Shown: positions 8,926 to 18,944, counted from the stretch's first letter. The stretch is DNA of 51,314 nucleotides from Komagataeibacter melaceti (GCF_003403295.1 NZ_QUWV01000077.1:1-51314); one strand, 5' to 3'. Notes: a model not told the origin generated them from the sequence alone. Numbers and translations are program-made.

Positions 8926-9672
8926 ATGCTGCTCTGGTCCCTGATTCTGGTTGCATCAGCCGCGGCATTTGGCCTGAGCGCCGTGTCGGGAGGCGGTGCC
9001 GGGCTGCTCCTAATGCCCCTGCTGGGGCTGGTGCTGCCTGGCACTCAGGTGCCAGCCGCCCTGTCGATCGGGACAGTTGCCAGTTCGGCGACGCGCATCA
9101 TCTCGTTCCGGCAGGCGATCCGGTGGGACATCGTCCGGCATTTTGCGCCCACCGCGTTGCCCTTCGCCGCCCTGGGCGCATGGGCATTGAGCCGTATGGA
9201 GCCAGCCTATCTGTCGCTGCTTCTTGGCGTATTCCTGATGGGCAATCTTCCCCTTCTCTTTCGCAAGCCTGCACCCCAGGTCACTGTGAAAACGCCCCAC
9301 GCTATCGAACTGCACGTGCTGGGTGCTACCGCCGGCTTCATTTCCGGTTTTACCGGAGCGGTCGGCCTGGTGTTCAATGGGTTTTATTATCGACTTGGTC
9401 TGCGGAAGGAAGAAATCGTCGCAACCCGCGCGGCCAACGAAATCATGCTGCATGTGCTCAAGATCGCTCTCTACGCTGAGTTCGGCCTGTTGAATACCCG
9501 GGCCAGCATTGCGGGTATCGCTGTTGCTGCGGCGGCGGTTCTGTCATCAATAATCATGAAGTACCTGTTGCCGCACCTACATGATCGCTTGTTTCACCAT
9601 ATTGGTCATGCCGCCATGGTCGTGGCGGGTGTCATGATGGTGATCTCCGCCAGTAGTCAGTTAGCGCGGTAG
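8926..9672 (+). CDS. TSUP (TauE/SafE) family membrane permease
   Basis: About 248 residues and eight hydrophobic helices in two related halves, as in the TSUP family. These proteins export or import sulfite, sulfonates or other organic anions. The first half shows SAVSGGGAGLLLMPLLGLVLP, and the second half the matching TAGFISGFTGAVGLVF. The ATG at 8926 begins just before the first helix. A GTG at 8869 would add 19 residues and is an alternative. It follows the sensor kinase by about 190 bases on the same strand with no clear shared operon signal. Substrate is unknown. Confidence 0.82.
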   Translation: MLLWSLILVASAAAFGLSAVSGGGAGLLLMPLLGLVLPGTQVPAALSIGTVASSATRIISFRQAIRWDIVRHFAPTALPFAALGAWALSRMEPAYLSLLLGVFLMGNLPLLFRKPAPQVTVKTPHAIELHVLGATAGFISGFTGAVGLVFNGFYYRLGLRKEEIVATRAANEIMLHVLKIALYAEFGLLNTRASIAGIAVAAAAVLSSIIMKYLLPHLHDRLFHHIGHAAMVVAGVMMVISASSQLAR

Positions 9673-9847
9673 GCAAATGTCACGGTGCATTTCGCCCACG
9701 TAGCCCATGAAGCCGCAGCGTCCGTGTCATGGCGGCAACACACTTTCGCGGTCGAATGGAAAAATGGTGATGAACGCGAGTTGAGCCCCCGAGTGCTTTC
9801 CAGACTGGCTTCATCCCCTATGATAACAACCCATTGATTTGAGTGCG

Positions 9848-10651
9848 GGAATCTGATTCAGGCTCTGTGAGGAGACTGGAGATGAGCGACCTGTTTTGGC
9901 TGCCGGACGAACAAATGGAGCGTCTGCGGCCCTTTTTCTTTAAGAGCCATGGTAGAGCCTGCGTTGATGACCGCCGAATGCTGAGCGGCATCATTTTTGT
10001 CAATCGGAACGGCTTGCGCTGGCGCGATGCGCCCCGGGAATACGGTCCACATAAGACGCTCTAAAACCGTTGGAAGCGCTGGGGCGCCATGGGGATCTGC
10101 GCCCGGATGATGGACGGTCTGGCTGCCGGAAAGGCAGAGCCCCAGACCATCATGACTGATGCGACGTATCTCCAGGCACACCGCACGGCTTCGAGCGTGC
10201 GGCTAAAAAAGGGGATCCAGGTCGCTTGATCGGCCGCACCAGAGGGGCATAAACACGAAGCTGCATGCGATCACCGACCAGAGTGGGCGACCGCTGAGCT
10301 TTTTCATGACTGCGGGACAGATAAGCGATTATACCGATGCCGCTGCCCTGCTGGATAGTCTTCCTGAAGCACAATGGATGCCGGGAGATCGCGGGGATGA
10401 CGCCGACTGGTTCAGGGACGCCCTGGAAGCAAAAGGTATAAAAGCCCTGCATTTCAGGACAGAAATCTCGCGGAAAACCGGTCAGATACGACAAGAGAAA
10501 ATATAAACGCCGCAATCGCATCGAGATCATATTCGGAAGGCTCAAGGGCTGGCGGCGGGTTGCAACCCGCTACAACAGGTGCCCGACCGTCTTCTTCTCA
10601 GCCATCTGTCTCACCGCAACCGTCATGTTCTGGCTATGTGTCCCGAGCCTA
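9848..10651 (+). mobile_element. Decayed IS5-family insertion sequence
   Basis: Remnant of an IS5-type element of the kind common in acetic acid bacteria. The left end looks like GGGAATCTGATTCAGGCTC at 9848-9866. The right end is not matched by a clean reverse complement; similarity seems to stop near GAGCCT at 10646-10651. No target-site duplication could be recognised. Confidence 0.6.
9882..10636 (+). pseudogene. IS5-family DDE transposase, broken
   Basis: The protein starts MSDLFWLPDEQMERLRPFF and contains RRMLSGIIFVNRNGLRWRDAP, the conserved start of IS5-type transposases. An in-frame TAA at about 10062 interrupts it after GPHKTL, a second stop follows near 10226 after RLKKG, and at least two frame changes occur later. 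The fragments SDYTDAAALLDSLP and DADWFRDALEAKGIK lie in one frame, then YKRRNRIEIIFGRLKGWRRVATRY and the C-terminal TVMFWL in another. The normal stop after FWL is lost. It cannot make an active transposase. Confidence 0.85.
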
Positions 10652-10880
10652 GAAGCCGTCCGTACTTTGGTAAAAATCTTTCAACACCGTAATAATAATA
10701 ACGTCCGCTATCATTATATTACCCGCAACAAAGTGAACTTTTCACCTGAAGATTATATGAATCTTACTTCACACGAGATTCACTATGACTACAGTGATAT
10801 TTTTTTCATCGACGGCTTCAAATGTTCTATCAAGTGTTTGAGGGAGGCATCATGCCAGGATGGAAAAGTGAGCAAACACA

Positions 10881-11291
10881 TTATCCTGAACCACTAGTGA
10901 GATCCAGTAAGCTCATCCCATCGGAAAATGCCATAAATGCATCAACGGCCTGTACTATGAGATGGCGAGACTGACAAGCATTGCCCAGTATACACTGGTT
11001 ATTGCCAGATGAGTGACAGGCACCAGGGGATTCTTTTTCAGTTTCCATGAGCCGCATAATATGACCGACGTTTATGTTTCTGGCAGACACAGCCAGACGG
11101 ATGCCACCAGTACGTCCCCGGGTACCTTGTACGATCCCGGCATGACACAGGTGTTGTACAACTTTCACAAGATGATTGTGCGAAATGCCATGCAACTCAG
11201 TGATGTTCCTGACGGTAACACGCGAATCAGGATTACACGCCAAGTGGATCAACACACGGAAAGCGTAGTCGGTACGCAGCGAAAGACGCAT
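10881..11291 (-). CDS. Rrf2-family transcriptional regulator, NsrR-like
   Basis: About 136 residues from the ATG at 11291, which begins with the family signature MRLSLRTDYAFRVLIHLA. The winged-helix region includes the recognition segment around ITELHGISHNHLVKVVQHL, followed by GIVQGTRGRTGGIRLA. Three cysteines spaced C-x7-C-x5-C (CHSSGNNQ, then C, then C) lie where Rrf2 proteins such as NsrR and IscR bind an iron-sulfur cluster, so it may sense nitric oxide, iron or redox state. An upstream frame open to 11333 is less likely. It stands alone, downstream of the RND operon on the same strand. Confidence 0.85.
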   Translation of the reverse strand: MRLSLRTDYAFRVLIHLACNPDSRVTVRNITELHGISHNHLVKVVQHLCHAGIVQGTRGRTGGIRLAVSARNINVGHIMRLMETEKESPGACHSSGNNQCILGNACQSRHLIVQAVDAFMAFSDGMSLLDLTSGSG

Positions 11292-11458
11292 CAACCCCAC
11301 CACCCATAGGCACGTGTTGACTGATTTTCCCAAGCAGCCTCTCAGAATATTGCCAACGGGCTGCTACCAGGCAACCGTGACGCAGGGCATTCGTGACATA
11401 GGGGAGTAGAGTACGCAAAATGGAGTTGCCTGCGCGTCTGTTCCTCTACAGTCATGAA

Positions 11459-12796
11459 TTAGGTTACCTTCGAGTTTGGAAAGGTGACACACACACCAAA
11501 TCCTCTGGCAGATCCTGTAAGTGGGGAACGTAAGCGCAGAGTAACGTCCATTTGGGTAGCGATATTACTGGCAATGGCGAGACCCAGGCCACTGCCATGA
11601 TTACCGGTCCCGCCGCGCACGAATGGGCTAGTCAGCCGCTGGAATATGCCGGGTGGCAGCGCGGGGCAGTCATTGGTGATGTCGATTCCACCATCTGGTA
11701 GCACGGCCACCCGCACGGGCATATGGTGCCCTCCATGCAGCAGGGCGTTTTCAAGCAGGTTGCGCAACATGATGCCGGTCGCATCCATGTCACCATGTAC
11801 GAATATGTGGTGAATCCCGTCTGGCGCGATGACAATGCCCTGCCCGTCACACGGATTATGCCCAAGATCATCGACAAGGACACGCACTACGGTCATCAGG
11901 TCGAAACGGTCGCGCCGGAAAGCGACGCCGGACGAGGCGCGGGAAAACTGCAGCAGTTTTTCCACCGTGCGGCCCAGCCTGCGGGTCCGGTCGGCAATGA
12001 CCTCCACCCGCCGGCCCGTATCCGAACCCGCCGGCATCAGTCGGCCCAGCATCTGTACCTGCGCCAGAAGGGCTCCAAGCGGGTTACGCAGTTCATGCGC
12101 AGCGCTTGCGGCAAAGGCGCGCTCGGTAGAGAGCGCTGCCTCCAACCGCGCCAACAGCGTATTGATCGAGCGCTGGATGGAGACTAGTTCGTCAGGGAGA
12201 TCAAGGGGGGGAATGGGCTGAAGGTTGCCGCTGCCACGTGCGCGCATCTCGTCATGCAGCAGGTCCAGCGGGCGCAGGGCGCGCCGCACGATCAGGCGCA
12301 CCAGCCACCAGATCACCGGCATGAAAAGCAGCATGGGCACGACAGAGATCAGCATCGCGCGCCGGACGGCCTCGCGCCGGTGGAAGGTCGGTTCCCCCAC
12401 AAGGACACGGTATTTCTCCGCCACGGGTGACGCGACATAAACGCGAAAATGCGGGACGTTGGCAAACCCGGTCCGCCAGTTGCTGACAAATGCGGTTTGC
12501 GGGGCATTCTGGGAACGCAGCACGACATGTCCACTCACGTCCACGACCTGATAGGCCAGTGTGCGCGGTCCGGCCTCGGGCAGCCAGGCGATGGATGACG
12601 CCGCACCCGGTTCGTGCAGTCGCGTGGCCACCGCCGTCTGCAATCGCTCGGCCACTTCCTGCAGCGAGTTATCCAGCCGTTCCGTCACCTCGTAGCGGGT
12701 AAATCCGCCCACGGCGATACTGAGGATCAGCAGCCCCAGAATAACGACCATAAGTACGCTGCTGATGATGCGGGTGGACAGGCTCCAGCTTTTCAT
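11459..12796 (-). CDS. Sensor histidine kinase of the RND metal efflux operon
   Basis: A 445-residue kinase: transmembrane helix about residues 10-31, periplasmic domain about 32-147, second helix about 148-170, HAMP region, His234 in the phospho-acceptor box SAAHELRNPLG, then NLLENALLHG (N box) and GSGLGLAI (G box). The start overlaps the stop of the regulator gene by four bases (ATGA), showing translational coupling. It is the last gene of a six-gene minus-strand operon with an RND pump. CzcS/CusS-like kinases sense periplasmic metal ions. The short sensor domain has two His but no obvious metal-binding cluster, so the ligand is unknown. Confidence 0.9.
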   Translation of the reverse strand: MKSWSLSTRIISSVLMVVILGLLILSIAVGGFTRYEVTERLDNSLQEVAERLQTAVATRLHEPGAASSIAWLPEAGPRTLAYQVVDVSGHVVLRSQNAPQTAFVSNWRTGFANVPHFRVYVASPVAEKYRVLVGEPTFHRREAVRRAMLISVVPMLLFMPVIWWLVRLIVRRALRPLDLLHDEMRARGSGNLQPIPPLDLPDELVSIQRSINTLLARLEAALSTERAFAASAAHELRNPLGALLAQVQMLGRLMPAGSDTGRRVEVIADRTRRLGRTVEKLLQFSRASSGVAFRRDRFDLMTVVRVLVDDLGHNPCDGQGIVIAPDGIHHIFVHGDMDATGIMLRNLLENALLHGGHHMPVRVAVLPDGGIDITNDCPALPPGIFQRLTSPFVRGGTGNHGSGLGLAIASNIATQMDVTLRLRSPLTGSARGFGVCVTFPNSKVT

Positions 12797-13464
12797 GAGC
12801 CGTTCTTTCCATCCAGGCAGTAACCACGACCGCGTATGGTCCGGATCACGTTATTGCCCAGCTTGCGCCGCAGGCGGCTGATGAAGACCTCGACAGTATT
12901 GCTGTCCACTTCGCGATCCAGCGCATAAAGGACCGTGTCGATCTGCTGGCGCGAATAGATCCGGCCCGGACTGCGCGAGAGCAGTTCCATGATGCTCCAT
13001 TCGCGCGCGGTCAGGTCCAGCCGCTCGCCATCACGCGTTACGGACCGGTTCTCCCGGTCTATCGTAATCTCTCCCACGCGGCAGTGCGCCTGCCTGCGCG
13101 GCGATGCATACCGGCGGGCTACCGCCGCAATGCGGGCCACGAGTTCATTCAGGTCATAGGGCTTGACGATATAATCATCCGCCCCTTCGGACAGACCCGC
13201 GATACGGTCACTGATCTGGTCTTCTGCCGTGGTGATGAGGATGGCGATGTCAGACGATGTCCGGCGGACCTCACGCAGCAGGTCGCGCCCGCTTCCATCG
13301 GGCAGGCCAAGGTCGAGCAGTATGAAATCATAATCCACCGTTGCCATGGCCGCGCGTGCGTCCTCCAGCGTCGTGAACCAGTCCACGGCATGCCCGTCCA
13401 GACCCACGCGCTCCTGCACCGCCACACCCAGATCGTATTCATCCTCGACAATAAGGATACGCAT
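12793..13464 (-). CDS. OmpR-family response regulator of the RND operon
   Basis: A 223-residue regulator with a receiver domain (LIVEDEYDLG, phospho-acceptor Asp51 in LLDLGLPDGSG, Lys101 in VKPYDL) and a winged-helix effector ending in TIRGRGYCLDG. It resembles the CzcR/QseB/PmrA group. The ATG overlaps the stop of the RND pump gene (TGATG), and its own stop overlaps the kinase start. Being inside the operon it probably controls, it is the natural candidate to bind the direct-repeat element found upstream of this operon (19498-19513) and at two other sites in the window. That link is inference. Confidence 0.9.
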   Translation of the reverse strand: MRILIVEDEYDLGVAVQERVGLDGHAVDWFTTLEDARAAMATVDYDFILLDLGLPDGSGRDLLREVRRTSSDIAILITTAEDQISDRIAGLSEGADDYIVKPYDLNELVARIAAVARRYASPRRQAHCRVGEITIDRENRSVTRDGERLDLTAREWSIMELLSRSPGRIYSRQQIDTVLYALDREVDSNTVEVFISRLRRKLGNNVIRTIRGRGYCLDGKNGS

Positions 13465-16400
13465 CAGTCCTGATCCTTTTCCCGCATGACCCGGGCATAC
13501 AGTGATGGCAGCACAAGCAGGGTCAGCAACGTGGACGTGACCAGCCCGCCGATCACCACACTGGCCAGCGGGCGCTCGACTTCCGCGCCCGCACTTTCGG
13601 AAAACGCCATGGGAAAAAAGCCAAGGCTGGCGACAAGGGCTGTGGCCATGACGGGACGGAAGCGGGATTCCGCGGCCGCAAAGGCCGCCTGTGCCACGGC
13701 CATTCCCCGTGCCCGCAGGGCTGCGATCTCACTGACCAGCACCACGCCATTCAGGATCGCCACGCCAAACAGCGCGATGAAGCCGATCCCCGCCGAAATG
13801 CTGAACGGCATGCCGCGCAGCGTCAGCGCCACGATGCCGCCGGTTGCCGCCACCGGCAGGTTGACGAACACCAGCAGCGCGGGCCGCACCGCGCCAAACG
13901 CCACCACCAGCAGCGCAAAGATCAGGCCAAGGGCAACGGGCAGCACGATTTCCAGCCGCCTTGTGGCTGATTGCAGGTTACGGAACTGCCCGTCCCACTG
14001 CATGGTATATCCTGCGGGCAGTTTCACCTCCCGCGCCACACGGGCCTGCGCTTCGGCCACGTAACCGGCCAGGTCGCGCCCGCGCACATTGGCCTGCACC
14101 ACCATGCGCCGGCGGACCCGGTCACGGCTTATGCGCGGCGGGCCATCGACTTCATGCACATGCGCCACCTGTGACAGCAGGACATTGCCCTGCCCGTCCA
14201 TGCGCCGGACCTGCAGCGCGGCGACGGCGGCGGCAGATGTAACAGTGCGGGGGTCAAGACGCACCTGCGTGCCGATGATGGCATTGTTCACGATGACCGG
14301 CCTTGTACCGACATGCCCGCCAACCGCCTCCACCGTATCCAGAATGTCCTGCACCGCCACATTGCGGCTGGCGGCCTGCGTGCGGTCGATATCGGCGACG
14401 ATCAGCGGTACGGTGCCATCACCCGCCGCCGCGACGTCTGCCGCTCCCTTCACCCCCGACATGGCTGCCACCACCCGGTCACCCAGATCGGCCAGCGTGG
14501 TCAGGTCATCGCCAAAGATCGACACCGCGATCTGCGTGCGCACGCCAGACAGCAGGTCGTCCATGCGCATCTGCACCGGCTGGCTCCACGAATACAGCGC
14601 ATCGGGCAGTTCGCGCCGCAGGGTGTCATCCATCGCGGCCACAAGCCCCGCCTGCGTGCGGGCGGTCTTCCATGTAGAGGGCGGGTTGAGGAAGATGAAG
14701 CTGTCGGTCTCGTTCACGCCCATCGGGTCGGTCGGAATGGCGGATGTGCCGGTATTGCTGACCACGGAGCGCACTTCGGGAAAGCGGCGCAGGATCTGTT
14801 CCTGCTTCGTGACCGACGCCAGCACGGTGTCGAGCGAGGCCGAGGGCAGCCGCGTGGTGGTGACCGCCAGCGCCCCTTCATCAAGCTGGGGAATGAACTC
14901 ACCGCCCAGCCTCATCGCAAGCCCCGCTGAAAGGGCCAGCACCACCAGCGTACCGCCAAACAGGATGCGTGGATGGGTTTCCCCCCATGTCACCATATGG
15001 GTATAGGGCCGGCGCAGGAAGGCAATCAGCCGCGTATCACCCGCAGGCCGCACGCCCCCCAGCGCAAGGGCGGCCAGAACGGGCACGCAGATGAAGCAGT
15101 ACGCCAGCGACGCCAGCAGCGCCATGATGACCGTCTGCGCCATGGGGCGGAACATGTGCCCCTCGATCCCCTGCAGGGTCAGGATCGGCAGGTAGACCAT
15201 GATGATGACCAGTATGGCAAACCCCACCGGGCGCATGACCTGCTGCACGGACGAGATGACCAGCGGGATGAATTCCGCTTCCGGTTCTTCCTCCCGCCGC
15301 GACAGCACATGTTCGATCACCACCAGCGAACCATCGACAATCATGCCGAAATCGATTGCGCCAAGGCTGAGCAGGTTGGCCGAGATACCGAACTGCCGCA
15401 TGCCCGCCATCGCGCAGACAAGGGCAACCGGAATGACCGAGGCAATGACAAGGGCGGCCTGCCAGCTCCCGATCACCACCACCAGCACCCCCACCACCAG
15501 CACGGCGCCCATGACCAGGTTGTCACGCACGGTGGCGATGGTCTGCCCGGTCAGGGTGGCGCGGGTGTAATAGGGTTCGATCGTGACACCCATGGGCAGC
15601 GCCTGCCTGATGCCCGGCAGGGCGCGGTCGATCGCGGCAAGCGTTGCGTTGGAACTGGCCCCGCTTTCCATCATCACCACGCCGATCACGATCTCGCCCT
15701 GCCCGTCACGCGTTACCGCCCCCAGACGGGTGCGCGCGCCTGCGCGCACGCGGCCAAGATCGCGCAGCCGCACGGCGGACCCATCGGGGTTGGTGCGCAC
15801 GGCAATGTTGCCAAAGTCGGCCAGGCTGCCGACCAGCCCGCGTCCGACCACGCTCTGCTGTTCGGCATGGTGCGTGATCCATCCGCCACCGGATGCCGCG
15901 TTGCCGGCATCCACCGCACGATAGACCTCGCCTACCGAAAGGTTGCTGCCGATCAGCCGCGCGGGGTCCAGCGTCACCTCATAGGTTTCTTCCGCCCCGC
16001 CATTGACGTTGACATCCACCACACCGGGTACAAGACGCATCTGCGGCACCACGGTCCAGTTCATGATGCGGTTGAGTTCCATGAGCGAACGCCCCGCGCC
16101 ACGGATCTGGAACTGCATGATTTCGCCCATGCCAGTGGCCAGCGGCCCCATGCTGACGGTAATGCCGGGCACGGATATGTTTGAACGCGCCTGCTGTATG
16201 CGCTCGTTCACGCGGGTGCGGTCCAGGTTGATGTCGGTATCATCGGCAAACTGCACATACACCACCGAGACGCCGCCGCGCGATACGGAACGCAGGTCAG
16301 TCATGCCGGGGATTCCGGTCATGCTGGTCTCGACGGGAAAGGTGATGAGTTTTTCCACTTCCTCCGTCGCAAGGCCCGGCGCCACGACCGAGACGAGAAC

Positions 16401-16538
16401 CTGCCGGGGCGAAATATCCGGCACCGCTTCCACCGGCAGGCCCAGGACAGTCATGATGCCCGCGGCCAGCAGCAGGCCAAGACCGCCCAGCACCAGCATG
16501 CGCGCGCGGATCAGGGTGGCAAGGTAGGCATGTGCCAT
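13464..16538 (-). CDS. HME-type RND heavy-metal efflux pump, CzcA-like
   Basis: A 1024-residue inner-membrane proton/metal antiporter, the size of CzcA/CusA pumps. It has the N-terminal helix followed by VEAVPDISPRQVLVSVVAPGLATEEVEKLITFPVE, two large periplasmic domains and twelve membrane helices. In helix 4, near residues 393-412, AIDFGMIVDGSLVVIEH carries the D-F-G-x3-D-G...E pattern typical of divalent-cation HME pumps (Zn, Co, Cd, Ni) rather than the monovalent Cu/Ag type. The usual final Asn is replaced by His. It is coupled by overlapping stop/start codons to the membrane fusion protein before it and the regulator after it. Which metal is exported cannot be settled from sequence. Confidence 0.93.
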   Translation of the reverse strand: MAHAYLATLIRARMLVLGGLGLLLAAGIMTVLGLPVEAVPDISPRQVLVSVVAPGLATEEVEKLITFPVETSMTGIPGMTDLRSVSRGGVSVVYVQFADDTDINLDRTRVNERIQQARSNISVPGITVSMGPLATGMGEIMQFQIRGAGRSLMELNRIMNWTVVPQMRLVPGVVDVNVNGGAEETYEVTLDPARLIGSNLSVGEVYRAVDAGNAASGGGWITHHAEQQSVVGRGLVGSLADFGNIAVRTNPDGSAVRLRDLGRVRAGARTRLGAVTRDGQGEIVIGVVMMESGASSNATLAAIDRALPGIRQALPMGVTIEPYYTRATLTGQTIATVRDNLVMGAVLVVGVLVVVIGSWQAALVIASVIPVALVCAMAGMRQFGISANLLSLGAIDFGMIVDGSLVVIEHVLSRREEEPEAEFIPLVISSVQQVMRPVGFAILVIIMVYLPILTLQGIEGHMFRPMAQTVIMALLASLAYCFICVPVLAALALGGVRPAGDTRLIAFLRRPYTHMVTWGETHPRILFGGTLVVLALSAGLAMRLGGEFIPQLDEGALAVTTTRLPSASLDTVLASVTKQEQILRRFPEVRSVVSNTGTSAIPTDPMGVNETDSFIFLNPPSTWKTARTQAGLVAAMDDTLRRELPDALYSWSQPVQMRMDDLLSGVRTQIAVSIFGDDLTTLADLGDRVVAAMSGVKGAADVAAAGDGTVPLIVADIDRTQAASRNVAVQDILDTVEAVGGHVGTRPVIVNNAIIGTQVRLDPRTVTSAAAVAALQVRRMDGQGNVLLSQVAHVHEVDGPPRISRDRVRRRMVVQANVRGRDLAGYVAEAQARVAREVKLPAGYTMQWDGQFRNLQSATRRLEIVLPVALGLIFALLVVAFGAVRPALLVFVNLPVAATGGIVALTLRGMPFSISAGIGFIALFGVAILNGVVLVSEIAALRARGMAVAQAAFAAAESRFRPVMATALVASLGFFPMAFSESAGAEVERPLASVVIGGLVTSTLLTLLVLPSLYARVMREKDQD

Positions 16539-17689
16539 CAGTCTGCATCCATTCCGGCCAGACCGATGACGGAACGCAGGGCAAAACTACCATGACCCAC
16601 CACCGGCTCGCCCCCTTTCAGGCCGGAACGCAGCACTGCCTGTCGCCCGTCATCCAGTGCCACATCGACCACGACCGGCCGGTAATCCGTCGCGTTCACC
16701 CGCACGAACACGACGTTGTGCCCGTCAATCTGCTGGATGGCTTCGGACGGCACGACAAGACCCGCCACGCTGTCACGCTGGGCCAGTGCAGAATCCAGCA
16801 CCATACCGGGCACCAGCGCGCCAGTGGGGTTGGACACACGGCTTATGACCCGGACCAGCCCGGTCAGGGAACTGGCCATCCCGTCCACCGTATCGATACG
16901 GGATGTAAACGGGCCGTCTGCCGTCTGCGTTACCTGCTGGCCGCCTGGTGCGATCCGTGCCGCCTGGTCTGGCGGGATGTCGGAAACAAGCCATATGCTG
17001 GACAGATCCGCGACGGTGGCCACATCCATGCTCGGGTCCACATCACCCGCCACTGACGTACCGATCACCTGCACCATGCCATTGACAGGGGAGATCAGGG
17101 TTGAGGTTTCATCTTCCGCGCCCTGACTGTCCTGCTCCGATGAGGAATTGAACTCCTCGGCAAAACGGTGGCCCAACGTGTCCACATCCGCCTGGCGTGC
17201 GCGCATGGTGGCATCCGCCTGTGCCAGCACGTCCTGCCTGCGGCGCAGTTCGGCCAATGATATGCTCTCGCCAGCCAGGGCCTTAGCCCGCTGCACCGCA
17301 CCTGCCGCATCGGTCCGGGCCGCAATGGCGGCAGCAAGCGCTGCACGCATCTGAACCGCCTGCAGGCGCGCAACATGCAGGGAATGATCCTGATAGCGCA
17401 CCAGCGCCTGCCCCCGCTGCACGGATGCGCCGGGCTGTACCAGTACTGCCAGCACCTTGCCACTGCCGGCGGGGTGGATATGCACGACCTGCGTCGTATC
17501 GGGCATGACCCGGCTCATGACCGGCAGCATGGGTGCCATACGACCCGGCGTGGCCGTGACGATGGTGACCCCTTCATTGGCAACCGCCGCCCCGTCCAGC
17601 TTCACGATCGGGGGCAGTGCCCCCTCCCCGGCATGGGCAGGCAGGGCGGGCAGGCCGAGAAGAAACAGGATGGAGGCAATCCGCTTCAT
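16538..17689 (-). CDS. RND membrane fusion protein, CzcB-like
   Basis: About 383 residues from the ATG at 17689, which overlaps the stop of the outer-membrane channel gene (ATGA) and starts a clear signal peptide (MKRIASILFLLGLPALPAHA). It is the periplasmic adaptor joining the RND pump to the outer-membrane channel. It shows a lipoyl half motif (GKVLAVLVQPGASVQRGQALV, about residues 78-98), a long helical hairpin rich in Ala/Arg/Gln, the second lipoyl half (STLISPVNGMVQVIGTSVAGDV) and beta-barrel segments. It lacks the His-rich N-terminal metal-binding extension of some CzcB proteins. The stop overlaps the pump start. Confidence 0.88.
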   Translation of the reverse strand: MKRIASILFLLGLPALPAHAGEGALPPIVKLDGAAVANEGVTIVTATPGRMAPMLPVMSRVMPDTTQVVHIHPAGSGKVLAVLVQPGASVQRGQALVRYQDHSLHVARLQAVQMRAALAAAIAARTDAAGAVQRAKALAGESISLAELRRRQDVLAQADATMRARQADVDTLGHRFAEEFNSSSEQDSQGAEDETSTLISPVNGMVQVIGTSVAGDVDPSMDVATVADLSSIWLVSDIPPDQAARIAPGGQQVTQTADGPFTSRIDTVDGMASSLTGLVRVISRVSNPTGALVPGMVLDSALAQRDSVAGLVVPSEAIQQIDGHNVVFVRVNATDYRPVVVDVALDDGRQAVLRSGLKGGEPVVGHGSFALRSVIGLAGMDAD

Positions 17690-18933
17690 GGCACAACACC
17701 TGTTGCAATCAGCATGCGGATGCTGGCGACATGCCATTCCACCTCAGCCCGGGCACTGGCCAGTCGGGTATTGGCGGCCGCCTGCCGGGCGGCAAGCGCC
17801 GTATCCACACCGGCTTCGCCTACCCGCCAGGCCCGTTCCTGCGCCTGGGCCCGCTTTTCCATATTCTCTGCGGCACTGCGGGTAGCCTGTCGTGCCGTGG
17901 TGGCCGCGATCAGGCGTTCACGCACGCGCATCATTTCCAGATGCACCATGCGCCGCGCCTGCGTTTCCTGACTGGTGGCCGTGGCCAGGCGGTTGCGGGC
18001 TTCGGACATGATGGGCGTGTTACGGACCTCGCTGGGCAGGGGGATGCTGAAATTCACGCCCACACGATCATCCCACGGGCTGCCGTACTGCTTTTCATGA
18101 ATGGCGTCCACGCCGATTTCCGGGTTGGGCATGAACGAACGGCGCGCCAGTTTCATGTTCGCTTCGGCGGCTTCCACATTGCGGTGCGCGACCTTTATGC
18201 GGGGATCGTTGTCTTCCATGTCGCGCGGGCTGACAAAACGGGCCTGCGTCACGTCGCCGCCACCATAACGGCTCAGGTCAGGCACAACCGGGCGCCCCAG
18301 CAGCACCTCCAGGGCCGTAGTCGCGTTCTGCGCTTCCTCCTGTGCCAGGGCCAGTTCATCGCGCGCGTTCTCCATCGCCGCCTGCGCCACCTGCCCGTCG
18401 GTCGCGGCCAGTTCGCCCCCCTGCACCGCGCGCGTGGCGCTGGCGGCCATGCGCGCGGTCGCATCATACAGGGTGCGGGCCACATCCACCCGGCTGCGGG
18501 CGATCAGGGCGGCGGCGCCTGCATCAAGCACCCGGATGGACAGTGCCATGTGTTCGACATTGAGCTGTTCATCAATCGACGCGGCTTCCGCGCTGGCGAC
18601 CTGTTTCGTGGCGCTGCCCTGCCCCGGCAGCCATAGCGGCACCGACACGCCGCCCTGATAGGTTGTATAGCCTTCGTTACTGCCCAGCATGTGGTCATCC
18701 ATGTATTCACCCGACAGGGTCGGGCCGCCGGCAAACCATGACCCGGCAGCGCTGGCGCGGGCGCGGGCGGAATGATGGCCGACCTGAAGTTCGGTGCGGA
18801 CGGGATCGATCGCCCAGGCCATGCCGACGGCTTCATGGAAGGATGGGCCAGGGCGGGCGTCCTGGGCCAGGGCCATCCATGGCAGGGCACAGGCCATGGC
18901 GATCGACACGATGGGGGGGATGGCGCGGTTCAT
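17686..18933 (-). CDS. RND outer membrane channel, CzcC/TolC-like
   Basis: A 415-residue outer-membrane factor forming the exit duct of the tripartite pump. A signal peptide covers about residues 1-23 (cut after MALAQ). Two long Ala-rich helical repeats with many Arg/Glu follow (around SARARASAAG and, in the second half, RNVEAAEANMKLARRSFMPNPEIGVD), as in the OEP family. The sequence ends in a helix-rich segment and IATGVVP. It is the second gene of the operon, 11 bases after the small exported protein, and its stop overlaps the adaptor gene start. Confidence 0.88.
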   Translation of the reverse strand: MNRAIPPIVSIAMACALPWMALAQDARPGPSFHEAVGMAWAIDPVRTELQVGHHSARARASAAGSWFAGGPTLSGEYMDDHMLGSNEGYTTYQGGVSVPLWLPGQGSATKQVASAEAASIDEQLNVEHMALSIRVLDAGAAALIARSRVDVARTLYDATARMAASATRAVQGGELAATDGQVAQAAMENARDELALAQEEAQNATTALEVLLGRPVVPDLSRYGGGDVTQARFVSPRDMEDNDPRIKVAHRNVEAAEANMKLARRSFMPNPEIGVDAIHEKQYGSPWDDRVGVNFSIPLPSEVRNTPIMSEARNRLATATSQETQARRMVHLEMMRVRERLIAATTARQATRSAAENMEKRAQAQERAWRVGEAGVDTALAARQAAANTRLASARAEVEWHVASIRMLIATGVVP

Positions 18934-18944
18934 GCTTCAGGCCA

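Noticed and set aside
10625-10897. A 90-codon open frame after the first IS remnant
   Set aside because: It begins inside the transposase C-terminus (MFWL) and only continues into flanking AT-rich DNA because the normal stop is lost.
14973-16184. A 403-codon open frame opposite the RND pump gene
   Set aside because: Antisense shadow: a His/Asp/Arg-rich composition without any domain, fully inside the pump gene.
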